A model generated the notes under the pieces. It worked only from the letters and a program-made list of their open reading frames with translations. It was not told the origin of the DNA and ran no database searches. A DNA stretch of 64,000 nt from contig NZ_CP141615.1 in NCBI RefSeq assembly GCF_035593305.1, positions 1,302,001-1,366,000 of the forward strand. Reading direction: 5' to 3'. Positions 1-8,908 of this stretch are shown in pieces (position 1 is the first letter of the stretch; each line of letters opens with the position of its first letter). The position numbers were made by a program, and so were the translations under genes. The DNA comes from Limnochorda sp. L945t (lineage in GTDB: Bacteria > Bacillota > Limnochordia > Limnochordales > Geochordaceae).

Positions 1-76
1 CGAATGCCATGCCGCTGAGTCCTACCACGAACGCCAGGGCCACGACGGGCCACTGCCACCGCTTGTTCTTCTCCAT
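1..76 (-). CDS. N-terminus of an unidentified membrane protein (partial)
   Basis: Only the first 25 codons lie in the window; the rest is off the left edge. The peptide starts MEKNKRWQWP, a short charged and aromatic head, and continues into a hydrophobic stretch (VVALAFVVGLSG), so it should have an N-terminal membrane anchor or signal-anchor. The ATG has no convincing Shine-Dalgarno sequence. It lies 16 bases after the U-tract of an intrinsic terminator, at the end of a structured leader with its own promoter. That arrangement is typical of genes controlled by transcription attenuation. I do not recognise the family from so short a piece. Confidence 0.5.
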   Translation of the reverse strand, partial: MEKNKRWQWPVVALAFVVGLSGMAF

Positions 77-208
77 AGGCCGTAGCCAACGAAAAAGGGC
101 CGCGGACACTCACTGCGGCCCTCCCGGCTGGAGATGGCTAACCCCCAAACCCCGACTCGCCATCCGTTGCGGTGTTCGATGAGCTGCCGGTCTACCCACA
201 CCGGCGCG
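77..208 (-). promoter_or_regulatory. structured 5' leader, candidate riboswitch or attenuator
   Basis: About 130 nt lie between a TGA-TATAAT promoter and the start codon at 76. Read on the minus strand, the RNA has a GCCGGU/ACCGGC hairpin (about 185-204). An alternative CGGUGU/ACACCG pairing (about 171-202) shares bases with that hairpin and would exclude it. A GGAUGGC/GCCAUC stem follows (about 134-165), then the terminator at 92-122. Mutually exclusive helices ahead of a terminator are the hallmark of a switch. I could not match it to a riboswitch class I know (no T-box, ZTP, fluoride, THF or SRP signature). Function and ligand are unknown. Confidence 0.4.
92..122 (-). terminator. intrinsic terminator in the leader
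   Basis: On the minus strand an 8-bp perfect stem AGGGCCGC/GCGGCCCU with an 11-nt loop is followed at once by UUUUU. It is a textbook rho-independent terminator. It could end the rimO transcript, or act as the off-state of the leader in front of the gene starting at 76. Confidence 0.75.
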
Positions 209-214
209 CCGACC

Positions 215-220
215 ATTATA
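215..220 (-). promoter_or_regulatory. extended -10 promoter at the end of rimO
   Basis: The minus strand reads TGA-TATAAT, a perfect -10 with the TG of an extended -10. The TGA is also the rimO stop codon. The -35 region (about TGGAGG) is poor, as tolerated with extended -10 promoters. Predicted transcription start is near 208, giving the leader above. Confidence 0.5.
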
Positions 221-1666
221 TCAGGAAGTCACGGCCACCTCCAAGCTCGTGGCGAGCTCGGCTTCGAAGTCGTACCCGCGCATCCCTGCCAGCCGTGCGC
301 TCACCATCTCCCCCGGCCCCGCCCTTGCCACTTTCAGCCACGTCACCCCGTCCACCTCGGGCGCCTGGTAGGGCGTACGGCCTTGCCACCGCATCGCGCC
401 GGCCCTGGACCTCCGGGCGGGGCGTTCCAGCAGGACGGGGACCCCGGCGCCCAGCCGCCGGCCCATGATCCGGGGCAACAGCTCCTGCTGGCGGCGCATC
501 ACGGCGGCCCGGCGCCGCCGTTTCTCGACGGCCGGCACCTGCCCGGGCAGGGAGGCCGCCGGCGTTCCCTCCTCCCGTGCGTAGGTAAACACCCCCACGT
601 GGTCGAACCCGGCGCGCTCTACGAACTCCAGGAGCTCTTCGACGTCCCGGTCCGTCTCCCCGGGGAACCCCACGATGAACGTGGTGCGCAAGGCCACGTC
701 CGGCATGGCCCGCCGGACCCGGTCGATCAACGCCTCGTACGCCTCGCAGTTGCCCCAGCGGCGCATGGCCCGTAGCACGCGGTCCGAGGCGTGCTGCAGC
801 GGAAGGTCGAGGTAGCGGCATACCTGCGGGAGCTCGGCCATGGTGGCGAGGAGCTCGCCGGTGACGTGGGCCGGGTAGGCGTACAGGAGTCGGATCCAGG
901 CGATCCCCGTGCGGGCGAGCCGGCGGAGCAGGTCGGGCAGCATGAGCCGGCCGTAGAGGTCCACGCCGTACAGCGTGGTATCCTGACCGACCAGCACCAC
1001 CTCCCGCACGCCCCGCTCGGCGAGAGCGGCCACCTCGCGCTCGATGGAGTCGAGCGGCCGGCTCCGGTGCCGCCCCCGGATGCGGGGGATGGTACAGAAG
1101 GTGCAGGGATGGTCGCAACCCTCCGAGACCTTGACGTAGGCGAGGTGCCCGGGCGTGGAGAGCAGCCGGGGGATCCGGTCGTGGTACAAGAACGACGGGG
1201 CGTCGTCCGCCATCACCACGCGGTGGCCCTCCAGCACTTCGCGCACGACCTCGGCGATCAGGGGGACCTCCGCGTTGCCGATGACCGCGTCGGCCTCGGG
1301 CAGCTGGGAGGCCACCTGCACGGCGTCGAAGCGGCGCGGAAGGCAACCTGCCACCACGACATTCGACCGTGCGCCGCCGGGGCGAGCCCTGGCGCGACTG
1401 CGGGCGATCCGGAGGATCGCATCGACGGACTCACGCTGGGCCGGCTCGATGAAGCCACAGGTGTTGACGATGACCACGTCGGCTGCCTCCGGATCGGGGT
1501 GCAGGGCGAACCCCGCCTCGCGCAACAGGCCTGCCATGACCTCGCTGTCCACCAGGTTCTTGGCGCATCCCAGCGAGACGATGGCCACCGATGGCTGTCC
1601 CGCTGCTCCGCCTGGCGCGTCAGGCAAGGTCGCCGATGGGATGGAAGAAGCGTCGCCGATGGCCAT
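221..1666 (-). CDS. rimO: ribosomal protein uS12 methylthiotransferase RimO
   Basis: Radical-SAM methylthiotransferase that modifies the conserved aspartate of ribosomal protein S12. The 481-aa product has the family order: N-terminal UPF0004 domain with Cys34 (SLGCAKN), Cys70 (NTCGF) and Cys108; a radical SAM core with the CxxxCxxC cluster at 184-191 followed by TIPRIRGRHRSR; and a C-terminal TRAM domain ending near GMRGYDFEAEL. The SLGCAKN and CGFI signatures separate RimO from MiaB. The ATG at 1666 sits only about one base from GGAGGG, so the true start may be slightly downstream, before VAIVSLGC. It diverges from the nuo operon. Confidence 0.95.
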   Translation of the reverse strand: MAIGDASSIPSATLPDAPGGAAGQPSVAIVSLGCAKNLVDSEVMAGLLREAGFALHPDPEAADVVIVNTCGFIEPAQRESVDAILRIARSRARARPGGARSNVVVAGCLPRRFDAVQVASQLPEADAVIGNAEVPLIAEVVREVLEGHRVVMADDAPSFLYHDRIPRLLSTPGHLAYVKVSEGCDHPCTFCTIPRIRGRHRSRPLDSIEREVAALAERGVREVVLVGQDTTLYGVDLYGRLMLPDLLRRLARTGIAWIRLLYAYPAHVTGELLATMAELPQVCRYLDLPLQHASDRVLRAMRRWGNCEAYEALIDRVRRAMPDVALRTTFIVGFPGETDRDVEELLEFVERAGFDHVGVFTYAREEGTPAASLPGQVPAVEKRRRRAAVMRRQQELLPRIMGRRLGAGVPVLLERPARRSRAGAMRWQGRTPYQAPEVDGVTWLKVARAGPGEMVSARLAGMRGYDFEAELATSLEVAVTS

Positions 1667-1724
1667 TCCCTCCGTCCGTATCGAATGGGGCCGTACCTCC
1701 CAGGAGTTTGCCGGGATCGGACGA

Positions 1725-1730
1725 ATTATA
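1725..1730 (-). promoter_or_regulatory. likely -10 of the rimO promoter
   Basis: A perfect TATAAT on the minus strand lies 58 bases upstream of the rimO start in the divergent intergenic region. No good -35 is visible at 17 bases. Confidence 0.45.
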
Positions 1731-1788
1731 CGTCGTCCCTGGGGCAGGCCGAAGCGGCTGGTCGCGGCCGACCGAGGCCCGCTCTTTC

Positions 1789-1818
1789 TTGACGCTGGTT
1801 TTTTGCGGAGACTATAAT
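1789..1818 (+). promoter_or_regulatory. sigma-A promoter of the nuo operon
   Basis: TTGACG (1789-1794), an 18-base spacer, then TATAAT (1813-1818). This is near consensus and the strongest vegetative promoter seen in the window. Transcription should start near 1825, about 57 bases before nuoA. Confidence 0.8.
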
Positions 1819-1881
1819 GCCTGTGGTTTTACGCGGCCCGACGCCGGCAGGGGCCGGAGAAGGCGCGGGGGGTGCGGCCGG

Positions 1882-2235
1882 TTGAGCCCGTACGTGGACG
1901 TGGCCGTTTTCTTGATAACGGCCGTTCTTTTTGTGTCCGTCACCTGGGGATTGTCGTCACTATTGCGACCTCATCACCCCTACGCCCGCAAGCTGACCAC
2001 GTACGAGTGCGGCCAGGAGCCCGTGGGGGAGGCCCAGACCCGCTTCCACATTCGCTACTACATCTTCGCCCTGGTCTTCGTCATCTTCGACGTGGAGACG
2101 GTCTTCCTGTATCCGTGGGGCGTCGTGTTCCAAAGCCTGGGCTGGGCGGGCCTCATCGAGATGGCGGTCTTCATCGGCGTCCTGGTGGTAGGTCTGGTGT
2201 ACGCGTGGAAGAGGAGGGTCCTCCATTGGACGTGA
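1882..2235 (+). CDS. nuoA: NADH-quinone oxidoreductase subunit A
   Basis: Small membrane subunit of respiratory complex I, lying where the hydrophilic arm meets the membrane arm. The 117-aa protein has three predicted membrane helices. It carries the family segment around YECGQEPVG and the [15 protein letters not shown] stretch whose acidic residues are conserved in NuoA. I chose the TTG at 1882 because a GGGGGGTG stretch precedes it by about 8 bases and the length then matches the family (about 118-120 aa). The frame is open further upstream but has no NuoA similarity there. First gene of the operon; its stop overlaps nuoB by 10 bases. Confidence 0.93.
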   Translation: MSPYVDVAVFLITAVLFVSVTWGLSSLLRPHHPYARKLTTYECGQEPVGEAQTRFHIRYYIFALVFVIFDVETVFLYPWGVVFQSLGWAGLIEMAVFIGVLVVGLVYAWKRRVLHWT

Positions 2236-2741
2236 ACGCGGCGCACTTTCCCCGGGTGTCGGACGAGATCACCGTCCCGCCCGGGATCGTGCTCACCAAC
2301 TTGCGCAAGGTCATCAACTGGAGCCGCAAGTCCTCCATCTGGTACATGCTCTTCGGTATCGCGTGCTGTGCCATCGAGATGATGGCGACGGGCGCTTCGC
2401 GATATGACTTCGACCGGTTCGGGATGATCTTCCGGGCGTCGCCGAGGCAGTCGGACCTGATGATCGTCGCAGGTACGGTCAACGAGAAGATGGCAGACGT
2501 GGTCAAGCGCCTGTACGACCAGATGGCCGAGCCCCGGTGGGTACTCGCGATGGGAGCGTGCGCCGTCAACGGGGGGCCCTACTGGGGCCAGTACAACGTG
2601 GTCGACGGGGTCGATCTGGTCGTGCCCGTGGACGTCTACGTGCCGGGGTGCCCTCCCCGCCCCGAGGCCTTGCTGCACGGCGTGCTCAAGCTGCAGGAGA
2701 AGATCGCCAGGGAAGGCCTGGTGGTACCGGTCCGGGGATAG
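2226..2741 (+). CDS. nuoB: NADH-quinone oxidoreductase subunit B
   Basis: Hydrophilic-arm subunit that holds cluster N2, the last iron-sulfur centre before quinone. All four expected ligands are present in the 171-aa product: the tandem Cys47-Cys48 ([10 protein letters not shown]), Cys112 (MGACAVNGG) and Cys142 (VPGCPPRPE). The TTG at 2226 is preceded by GAGGAGG with an 8-base gap and overlaps the nuoA stop, implying translational coupling. A GTG two codons later is an alternative. Confidence 0.95.
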   Translation: MDVNAAHFPRVSDEITVPPGIVLTNLRKVINWSRKSSIWYMLFGIACCAIEMMATGASRYDFDRFGMIFRASPRQSDLMIVAGTVNEKMADVVKRLYDQMAEPRWVLAMGACAVNGGPYWGQYNVVDGVDLVVPVDVYVPGCPPRPEALLHGVLKLQEKIAREGLVVPVRG

Positions 2742-2797
2742 GCCTTGCGGCATGGAGAAGCGATGATCGGTCAGGTACGGGGGGCGTGAGGGCGATC

Positions 2798-4531
2798 ATG
2801 GCGGCGGTAGGCGCGGCCATCGGGAGCGAGGCGAAGGCGGTCGAGCGGATCCGGCAACGGTATCCCGGCGTGGAGGCGCAGGTGCTCCCGTCCGGCTGGA
2901 TCGAGGCACGCGTGAGCCGGGACCAGTGGCTGGAGTTCGCCCGCGGCGTGCGGGAGGATCCCGAGCTCGCCTTCGACTTCCTCTCCAACCTGTCGGCGGT
3001 CGACCGCGGCGACGCCGGGTTCGAGGTGGTGCTCCACCTGGAGGCCATGGGATCCGGCATCCAGATGGTCGCCCGGACCACCTGCCCCCGGGGCGAGGCG
3101 CGCGTGCCCAGCGTGACGTCCGTGTGGCCGACCGCCAACTGGCACGAGCGTGAGGCGTGGGACCTCATGGGGGTCCGGTTCGACGGCCACCCCGACCTGC
3201 GCCGGATCCTCTTGAAGGACAACTGGGTGGGCCACCCCCTCCGCAAGGACTACGTGGACCGCCGCCTGCCGCGCCAGCGCCAGACCCGGGCGTCGTACCG
3301 GCCTGACGATCCCAACACCACGACGTTCGATGTGCCTGCTGAGGGTGTGGCCTTGGCGGGCGACGGGGTTCACCCGGCTGGCGGCGCCCCGGTGACGCGG
3401 GTCCTGGAGGTGCCCGACACGTACAGCCCCAGGATCCCGCCCTCAGGCGTGGAGGTCAACATGGGGCCCCAGCACCCAAGTACCCACGGGGTCTTGCGCC
3501 TCCTGGCGGAGATCGATGGCGAGCGCATTGTGCGGACCGTTCCCGACATCGGTTTTCTGCACCGCTGCTTCGAGAAGATCGCCGAAAACCTTCCCTACCC
3601 CAGCGTCATCCCGTACACCGACCGGACCGACTACCTGTCCGGGATGACCAACGAGCTGGCCTACGTGCTGGCCGTGGAGCAGCTGTTCGGGATCGAGGTG
3701 CCGGCCAAGGCCCAGGCGATCCGGGTGCTGGTCGCGGAGCTGCAGCGCATCGCCAGCCATCTGGTCTGGTTCGGGTCGATGGCGCTGGACCTGGGGGCCG
3801 TGACGCCGTTCCTCTACGCCTGGAGAGAGCGAGAGAAGCTGCTGGATATCTTCGAGACGCTGTCGGGCGCCCGGATGATGTTCCACTACGTCCGCCTCGG
3901 AGGCGTCCGCAACGACCTGCCCTCCGGGCTCGACGGCCAGATCCGGAAGTTCCTGGACTCCTTCGATGCCTACCTGGCGGAGTACGACGAGATCCTGACG
4001 GGTAACCCGATCTTCCAGGCCCGTACCCGTGATGTCGCCGTGCTCCCCGCGGCCACCGCGATCGCGTACGGGGCGAGCGGGCCGGTGCTGCGCGCCTCGG
4101 GCGTCGCCTACGACTTGCGCAAGACCCACCCCTACTCGGGGTACGAGCTGTACGACTTCTCGATCCCGGTGGGCGAACGAGGAGACGTGCTCGACCGCTA
4201 CACGGTCCGCATGGAGGAGATGCGCCAGAGCGCCCGCATCGCACGCCAGGCCCTCGAGGGACTGCCCGAGGGCGAGATCATGGGCAAGACGCCCCGTCGC
4301 TGGAAGGCGCCGGCAGGGGATGCCTACAGCCGGGTCGAGGCGCCACGGGGAGAGCTCGGCGTCTACGTGGTGAGCGACGGGCAGGGCGATCGCCCGTACC
4401 GGGTGCACTGGCGGGCGCCTTCGTTCGTTCACCTGCAGTTGCTGCCGGTCCTGACCCCGGGATTGTTGATCGCCGACGTCGTAGCCGTCATCGGTTCCAT
4501 CGACATCGTGCTCGGGGAGGTAGACCGGTGA
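2798..4531 (+). CDS. nuoCD: fused NADH-quinone oxidoreductase subunits C and D
   Basis: A single 577-aa reading frame joins NuoC and NuoD, which together form the quinone-site part of the hydrophilic arm. Residues 1 to about 190 are the 30-kDa domain, with the signature around [20 protein letters not shown] linker of about 30 residues follows. From residue 221 ([16 protein letters not shown]) to the end is the 49-kDa domain, which descends from hydrogenase large subunits. No stop, frameshift or ribosome-binding site separates the halves. I chose the ATG at 2798 (GAGGG 5 bases upstream); an in-frame GTG lies at 2786. The 56 bases after nuoB hold only tiny open frames. The stop overlaps the nuoH start as GTGA. 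Confidence 0.93.
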   Translation: MAAVGAAIGSEAKAVERIRQRYPGVEAQVLPSGWIEARVSRDQWLEFARGVREDPELAFDFLSNLSAVDRGDAGFEVVLHLEAMGSGIQMVARTTCPRGEARVPSVTSVWPTANWHEREAWDLMGVRFDGHPDLRRILLKDNWVGHPLRKDYVDRRLPRQRQTRASYRPDDPNTTTFDVPAEGVALAGDGVHPAGGAPVTRVLEVPDTYSPRIPPSGVEVNMGPQHPSTHGVLRLLAEIDGERIVRTVPDIGFLHRCFEKIAENLPYPSVIPYTDRTDYLSGMTNELAYVLAVEQLFGIEVPAKAQAIRVLVAELQRIASHLVWFGSMALDLGAVTPFLYAWREREKLLDIFETLSGARMMFHYVRLGGVRNDLPSGLDGQIRKFLDSFDAYLAEYDEILTGNPIFQARTRDVAVLPAATAIAYGASGPVLRASGVAYDLRKTHPYSGYELYDFSIPVGERGDVLDRYTVRMEEMRQSARIARQALEGLPEGEIMGKTPRRWKAPAGDAYSRVEAPRGELGVYVVSDGQGDRPYRVHWRAPSFVHLQLLPVLTPGLLIADVVAVIGSIDIVLGEVDR

Positions 4532-5571
4532 GCATGGTGGCCGGTGTCATCGCCCCGCCGTCGCAGTGGTATGGCCTGGCGGAGGATTACTTCGTGCGCA
4601 GCGGCTGGCCGCTGGGCCTGCTGGCCGTCGCAGCGGCGCTGGTCAAGGTGCTGCTGGTGCTCGCCTTCGTCGTGCTCAACGTGCTTTTCCTCATCTGGCT
4701 CGAGCGCAAGATCAGCGCCTGGATCCAAAACCGGCTGGGGCCGATGCGCACCGGGCCGTTCGGCTTGCTCCAGACCATGGCCGACGCGCTGAAGCTCCTG
4801 GTGAAAGAAGACGTCATCCCGGCCGGCGCCGACCGGTGGGTCTTCGTCCTTGCTCCCATCGTGACGTTCGTCCCGGCCCTGCTCATCTACGTGGTCGTGC
4901 CCTTCGGGGAGCGTCTCGTGGTGCAGGACCTCAACATCGGGGTGCTCTTCGTGGCCGCGATGACGTCGGCCATCATCCCGTCGTTCCTCATGGCGGGATG
5001 GAGCTCCAACAACAAGTGGTCCGTCTTCGGAGCGCTGCGCTCGGCAGCGCAGCTCGTGAGTTACGAGGTGCCGCTGGTGCTGGCGGTGGTGGCGGTGGTG
5101 ATGCTCACCGGCAGCCTGAGCCTGGTCGACATCGTCGAGGCCCAGCGGCGGTGGGGCTGGTTCATCCTGCTGCAGCCCCTCGGCTTCCTGGTTTACTACA
5201 CGGCGGCGCTGGCGGAGGCCAACCGGGCGCCCTTCGACCTGATCGAGGCGGAGTCGGAGCTCGTCGCCGGCTTCAACACCGAGTACAGCGGCATACGGTG
5301 GGCCATCTTCTTCCTGGCGGAATACGCCAACTTGCTGTCCGGATCGGCGATCGCCGCGACGCTCTACCTGGGCGGCTGGAACGGGCCGTGGCTGCCGCCG
5401 TTCGTGTGGTTCCTGATCAAGACGTACTTCTTCGTGTTCCTCGCCATGTGGATTCGCTGGACGGTTCCCCGGATCCGGGTCGACCAGCTGATGAACCTGG
5501 GTTGGAAGGTGCTGCTGCCGCTGTCGCTGGTCAACCTGGCACTGACCGGCGTGTACGTGATGGTTCGCTAG
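4528..5571 (+). CDS. nuoH: NADH-quinone oxidoreductase subunit H
   Basis: Membrane subunit that forms the quinone chamber and links it to the proton channels. The 347-aa protein has about eight predicted helices. Family motifs include [14 protein letters not shown] with the following [20 protein letters not shown], and the acidic loop [16 protein letters not shown]. The GTG at 4528 has GGGGAGG 7 bases upstream and overlaps the nuoCD stop by four bases. Confidence 0.95.
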   Translation: MSMVAGVIAPPSQWYGLAEDYFVRSGWPLGLLAVAAALVKVLLVLAFVVLNVLFLIWLERKISAWIQNRLGPMRTGPFGLLQTMADALKLLVKEDVIPAGADRWVFVLAPIVTFVPALLIYVVVPFGERLVVQDLNIGVLFVAAMTSAIIPSFLMAGWSSNNKWSVFGALRSAAQLVSYEVPLVLAVVAVVMLTGSLSLVDIVEAQRRWGWFILLQPLGFLVYYTAALAEANRAPFDLIEAESELVAGFNTEYSGIRWAIFFLAEYANLLSGSAIAATLYLGGWNGPWLPPFVWFLIKTYFFVFLAMWIRWTVPRIRVDQLMNLGWKVLLPLSLVNLALTGVYVMVR

Positions 5572-5585
5572 GACTCGGGAGGGTC

Positions 5586-6098
5586 ATGGGGGGTGCAGGA
5601 GTGAACTTCCTGCGCGTGACGGGCGTTGCGCTGTGGAATACGCTGGTGGGCATGGGCGTGACGATCCGCAACATGCTCTTTCGCCCGCGCATCACCATCC
5701 AGTACCCGGACGAACGCCACGACCTGCCCGTGGGGACCCGGGGCATCCCGGTGCTCCTGTCGGACGAACAGGGCGAGCTGAAGTGCGTGGTCTGCGAGCT
5801 GTGCGAGAAGATCTGCCCGGTGCACATCATCGAGATCAAGTGGCACCGGGATGAACAGAGCCGCAAGAAGGTCCTCGACGAGTTCAACCTCGACGCGAGC
5901 CGGTGCATGTACTGCGGACTGTGCGCGGAGGTGTGCCCGGCCGAGGCCATCGCCATGTCGGATCACTACGAGATGGCCGAGTACGAGCTCTCCTCCCTGG
6001 TGTATGACAAGGAGAAGCTGCAGCAGCTCGGGCTCCCGCAGAAGACGCCGATCATCAACTTCGGAGTGAAGACGGAGGGGCAGCCGGTCAAGCGATGA
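5586..6098 (+). CDS. nuoI: NADH-quinone oxidoreductase subunit I
   Basis: Ferredoxin-like subunit carrying clusters N6a and N6b in the electron wire. The 170-aa product has two complete CxxCxxCxxxCP motifs (Cys67/70/73/77 and Cys107/110/113/117). The ATG at 5586 is only two bases from GGAGGG. The in-frame GTG at 5601 has a G-rich stretch about 7 bases upstream and may be the real start (165 aa). The stop overlaps nuoJ as ATGA. Confidence 0.94.
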   Translation: MGGAGVNFLRVTGVALWNTLVGMGVTIRNMLFRPRITIQYPDERHDLPVGTRGIPVLLSDEQGELKCVVCELCEKICPVHIIEIKWHRDEQSRKKVLDEFNLDASRCMYCGLCAEVCPAEAIAMSDHYEMAEYELSSLVYDKEKLQQLGLPQKTPIINFGVKTEGQPVKR

Positions 6099-6637
6099 GC
6101 GCCATCCAGGTCATCTACCTGCTCGTGACCGCCGCGACCCTCTTGTGCGGATACGGGGTCGTGGCGTCCTCCAGGCTCATGCACTCGGCTCTGTGGCTCG
6201 GGGCGACCTTCGTCGGCATGGCGGCCATCTTCGTGCTGCTCGACGCCGACTTCCTGGCCGCCGCCCAGATCCTCATCTACGTCGGGGCCATCACCACCAT
6301 GATCCTCTTCGGCATCATGCTTTCCGACATCCGGGACCTGCGGCCCGAGCCCGGCGCCCCCGTGTGGACGAGGCTCCTGCGCCTGGTGCTGTCGCCCCGG
6401 CGGGGGCTGCTGCCGCTCCTGGCCGCGGTGGGCTTCACCGCCGCGCTGTGGGTCGTGACGGCCCGCACGCCCTGGCCGGCGGAGCCGGCCGCCGCTCCGG
6501 ACAACGTGACGGCGTCCATCGGCGACGTGATGTTCAGCCAGTACGTCTTGCCCTTCGAGATCGCCTCGGTGCTGCTGCTCGTCGCGCTGGTGGGCGCCAT
6601 CGTGCTGGCCATGCGGGAGGAGGTGCGGTCCCGGTGA
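6095..6637 (+). CDS. nuoJ: NADH-quinone oxidoreductase subunit J
   Basis: Membrane-arm subunit of 180 aa with five predicted helices. The typical third-helix region (ILIYVGAITTMILFGIML) contains the flexible segment known from complex I structures. Start and stop codons overlap nuoI and nuoK, so it is translated as part of the operon. Confidence 0.93.
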   Translation: MSAIQVIYLLVTAATLLCGYGVVASSRLMHSALWLGATFVGMAAIFVLLDADFLAAAQILIYVGAITTMILFGIMLSDIRDLRPEPGAPVWTRLLRLVLSPRRGLLPLLAAVGFTAALWVVTARTPWPAEPAAAPDNVTASIGDVMFSQYVLPFEIASVLLLVALVGAIVLAMREEVRSR

Positions 6638-6942
6638 TCCCGCTCCACTGGGTGCTCGCCACGAGCGCCCTCCTGTTCGGGCTGGGGCTGTACGGAGCGC
6701 TGGCGCTGCACAACGCGGTGCGAATCCTCATGTCCATCGAGTTGATGCTCAACTCGGTCAACCTCAACCTCGTCGCCTTTTCGCGCTACCTGCACCCGGA
6801 CCAGCCCAAGGGGCTGATCATGGCCATCTTCATCATGACCGTCGCGGCCGCCGAAGCGGCCGTGGGGCTCGCCATCTTCCTGATCATCGCCCGCAACCGG
6901 ACCGACGTCGACGTCGACAAGATTCACCTGTTGAAGGGGTAA
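6634..6942 (+). CDS. nuoK: NADH-quinone oxidoreductase subunit K
   Basis: Three-helix membrane subunit (102 aa, the usual length). Its buried glutamates lie on the proton path; the one in LMSIELMLNSVNLN is visible. The GTG at 6634 overlaps the nuoJ stop (GTGA). GGAGGAGG lies 11 bases upstream. This frame is open far upstream inside nuoJ, but only the part from 6634 is NuoK-like. Confidence 0.94.
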   Translation: MIPLHWVLATSALLFGLGLYGALALHNAVRILMSIELMLNSVNLNLVAFSRYLHPDQPKGLIMAIFIMTVAAAEAAVGLAIFLIIARNRTDVDVDKIHLLKG

Positions 6943-6952
6943 TCGAGGGGAT

Positions 6953-8899
6953 ATGGCTGCCGTTGCCTGGCTGGTGCCTCTCATCCCGGCCGCGTCCTCC
7001 CTGGTGCTGGCCTTCTGGGGGCGCAGGCTGCCCCGGCAAGGCGATTGGTTGGGCATCGGGGCAGTGGGCCTGTCGTGGCTCCTCTCGCTGGGGATCCTCG
7101 TAGACGCCCTCGGGGGAGGGCGGGCGGCGGGAGCGTGGACCTGGGCCCAGTTCGCGCCCGCAGCGGCCGGCTCTGGGTCCGTGAGCGTCGGCTTCCTCCT
7201 CGACCCCCTGGCGGCGGTGATGCTGGTGGTGGTCACCACCGTCAGCCTGGCCGTCCACGTCTTCTCTGCCGGCTACATGGAAGGCGACGTCCGCTACAAG
7301 CGCTACTACGCGATGCTCTCCTTCTTCACCTTCGCCATGCTGGGCCTCGTGGTGGCCGACAACTTCTTGCTGCTGTTCATCTTCTGGGAGCTGGTGGGGC
7401 TCGCCTCGTACGTGCTCATCGGCCACTACTACGAGCGGGCCGATGCCCGCTACGCCTCCATCAAGGCGTTCTTGACGACCCGGGTCGGCGACGTCGCCAT
7501 GTTCGCCGGGATCATGGTGCTGTTCCGGGAGACCGGGAGCTTCCACTTCGGGACCATCTTCCAGGCGATCTCGGCGCACCAGGTTGCTCCGGCGACGTTG
7601 ACACTGGCCGCCGTCCTGGTCTTTGGCGGGGCGGTAGGCAAGTCGGCCCAGTTCCCGCTGCACGTCTGGCTCCCCGACGCCATGGCCGGCCCGACACCGG
7701 TGAGCGCCCTCATCCACGCGGCCACCATGGTGGCCGCGGGCGTGTACCTGGTCGCCCGGGCCTTCGGGGTGTTCGTCGCCTCCGCCGAAGCGCTGCAGGT
7801 GGTGGCCTGGATCGGAGGCTTCACGGCACTGTTCGCGGCGACGATCGCCCTGGTACGGGAGGACATCAAGCAGGTACTGGCCTACTCCACGGTGAGCCAG
7901 CTCGGGTACATGATGATGGGGCTGGGGGTGGGGGCGTACACGGCAGGCTTCTTCCACCTCACGACCCACGCCTTCTTCAAGGCGCTCCTGTTCCTGGCCT
8001 CCGGTAGCGTCATCTACGTGCTCCACCACGAGCAGAACATGCACCGCATGGGCGGGCTCGCCCGGAAGATGCCCATCACGGCCCTCACCTGGGTGGTGGG
8101 CGCGGCGGCCCTGGCCGGCATCCCGCCCTTCTCCGGCTTCTGGAGCAAGGACGAGATCCTGCTGGCAGCGTACCACTCGGCCACGCCGGCCCTTTTCTGG
8201 ATGGGCCTTGCGGGTGCGGTCCTGACCGCCTTCTACGTGACCCGGGCCACATGGATGGTCTTCTTCGGCCGGCCCCGCGACCAGCACCTGTACGACCACG
8301 CCCACGAGGCGCCCGCAGTCATGACCTGGCCGCTCGTGGGGCTGGCGGTCCTGGCGGCGGTCGCCGGTTTCTGGAATGCTCCCGTCACCCATTTCGCGTT
8401 CGGGCGGTTCGTTTATTTCGGGGAGCCGCACGAACTGCCCCCCAGTGGCCTGGTGACCGGCCTGGCCGTCGGTGGAGCTCTCCTGGGCGTGCTGGGAGCA
8501 CTCGTCATCTACGCGTGGCGGTGGATTCCGGCCGAGTGGGTCGTGCGGACGCTGCGGCCCGTCCACACGCTACTCAAGCACAAGTACTACGTGGACGAGG
8601 CGTACCACTGGCTGTTCGTCCGGGGTACGGTGGCCCTGGCGAGGTTCCTCGGATGGTTCGATCAGGTGGTCATCGACGGGCTCGTCAACGGCGCCGCCGC
8701 CTTCACGAGAGGGCTTGCCGATGGGAGCCATTTCGTCGACCAGCAGGTGATCGACGGCACCGTCCATCTGGCGGCGACGAGCACGGTGGCGGCCGGCAAC
8801 CAGTTGCGCCGGGCCCAGGTGGGCTACGTGCAGGCGTATGCTTTGACGCTGTTCGTCTCCGTGGTGGTCGGGCTCATCATCTTCACGATGGGAGGCTAA
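6953..8899 (+). CDS. nuoL: NADH-quinone oxidoreductase subunit L (proton channel)
   Basis: Largest antiporter-like subunit, at the far end of the membrane arm. The 648-aa protein has many hydrophobic helices. It shows the key glutamate helix (FWELVGLASYVLIG), the channel lysine region (GKSAQFPLHVWLPDAM) and a histidine/lysine-rich later channel. The C-terminal 120 residues hold the lateral helix and final membrane anchor. The ATG follows GAGGGG. The gap to nuoK is 10 bases. Confidence 0.95.
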   Translation: MAAVAWLVPLIPAASSLVLAFWGRRLPRQGDWLGIGAVGLSWLLSLGILVDALGGGRAAGAWTWAQFAPAAAGSGSVSVGFLLDPLAAVMLVVVTTVSLAVHVFSAGYMEGDVRYKRYYAMLSFFTFAMLGLVVADNFLLLFIFWELVGLASYVLIGHYYERADARYASIKAFLTTRVGDVAMFAGIMVLFRETGSFHFGTIFQAISAHQVAPATLTLAAVLVFGGAVGKSAQFPLHVWLPDAMAGPTPVSALIHAATMVAAGVYLVARAFGVFVASAEALQVVAWIGGFTALFAATIALVREDIKQVLAYSTVSQLGYMMMGLGVGAYTAGFFHLTTHAFFKALLFLASGSVIYVLHHEQNMHRMGGLARKMPITALTWVVGAAALAGIPPFSGFWSKDEILLAAYHSATPALFWMGLAGAVLTAFYVTRATWMVFFGRPRDQHLYDHAHEAPAVMTWPLVGLAVLAAVAGFWNAPVTHFAFGRFVYFGEPHELPPSGLVTGLAVGGALLGVLGALVIYAWRWIPAEWVVRTLRPVHTLLKHKYYVDEAYHWLFVRGTVALARFLGWFDQVVIDGLVNGAAAFTRGLADGSHFVDQQVIDGTVHLAATSTVAAGNQLRRAQVGYVQAYALTLFVSVVVGLIIFTMGG

Positions 8900-8908
8900 A
8901 GCCTCGAC

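Noticed and set aside
22-216. 64-codon open frame on the minus strand directly after rimO
   Set aside because: It runs through the intrinsic terminator and overlaps the start of the membrane-protein gene in another frame. The composition is Trp/Arg-rich and like no family; the RNA structure explains the region better.
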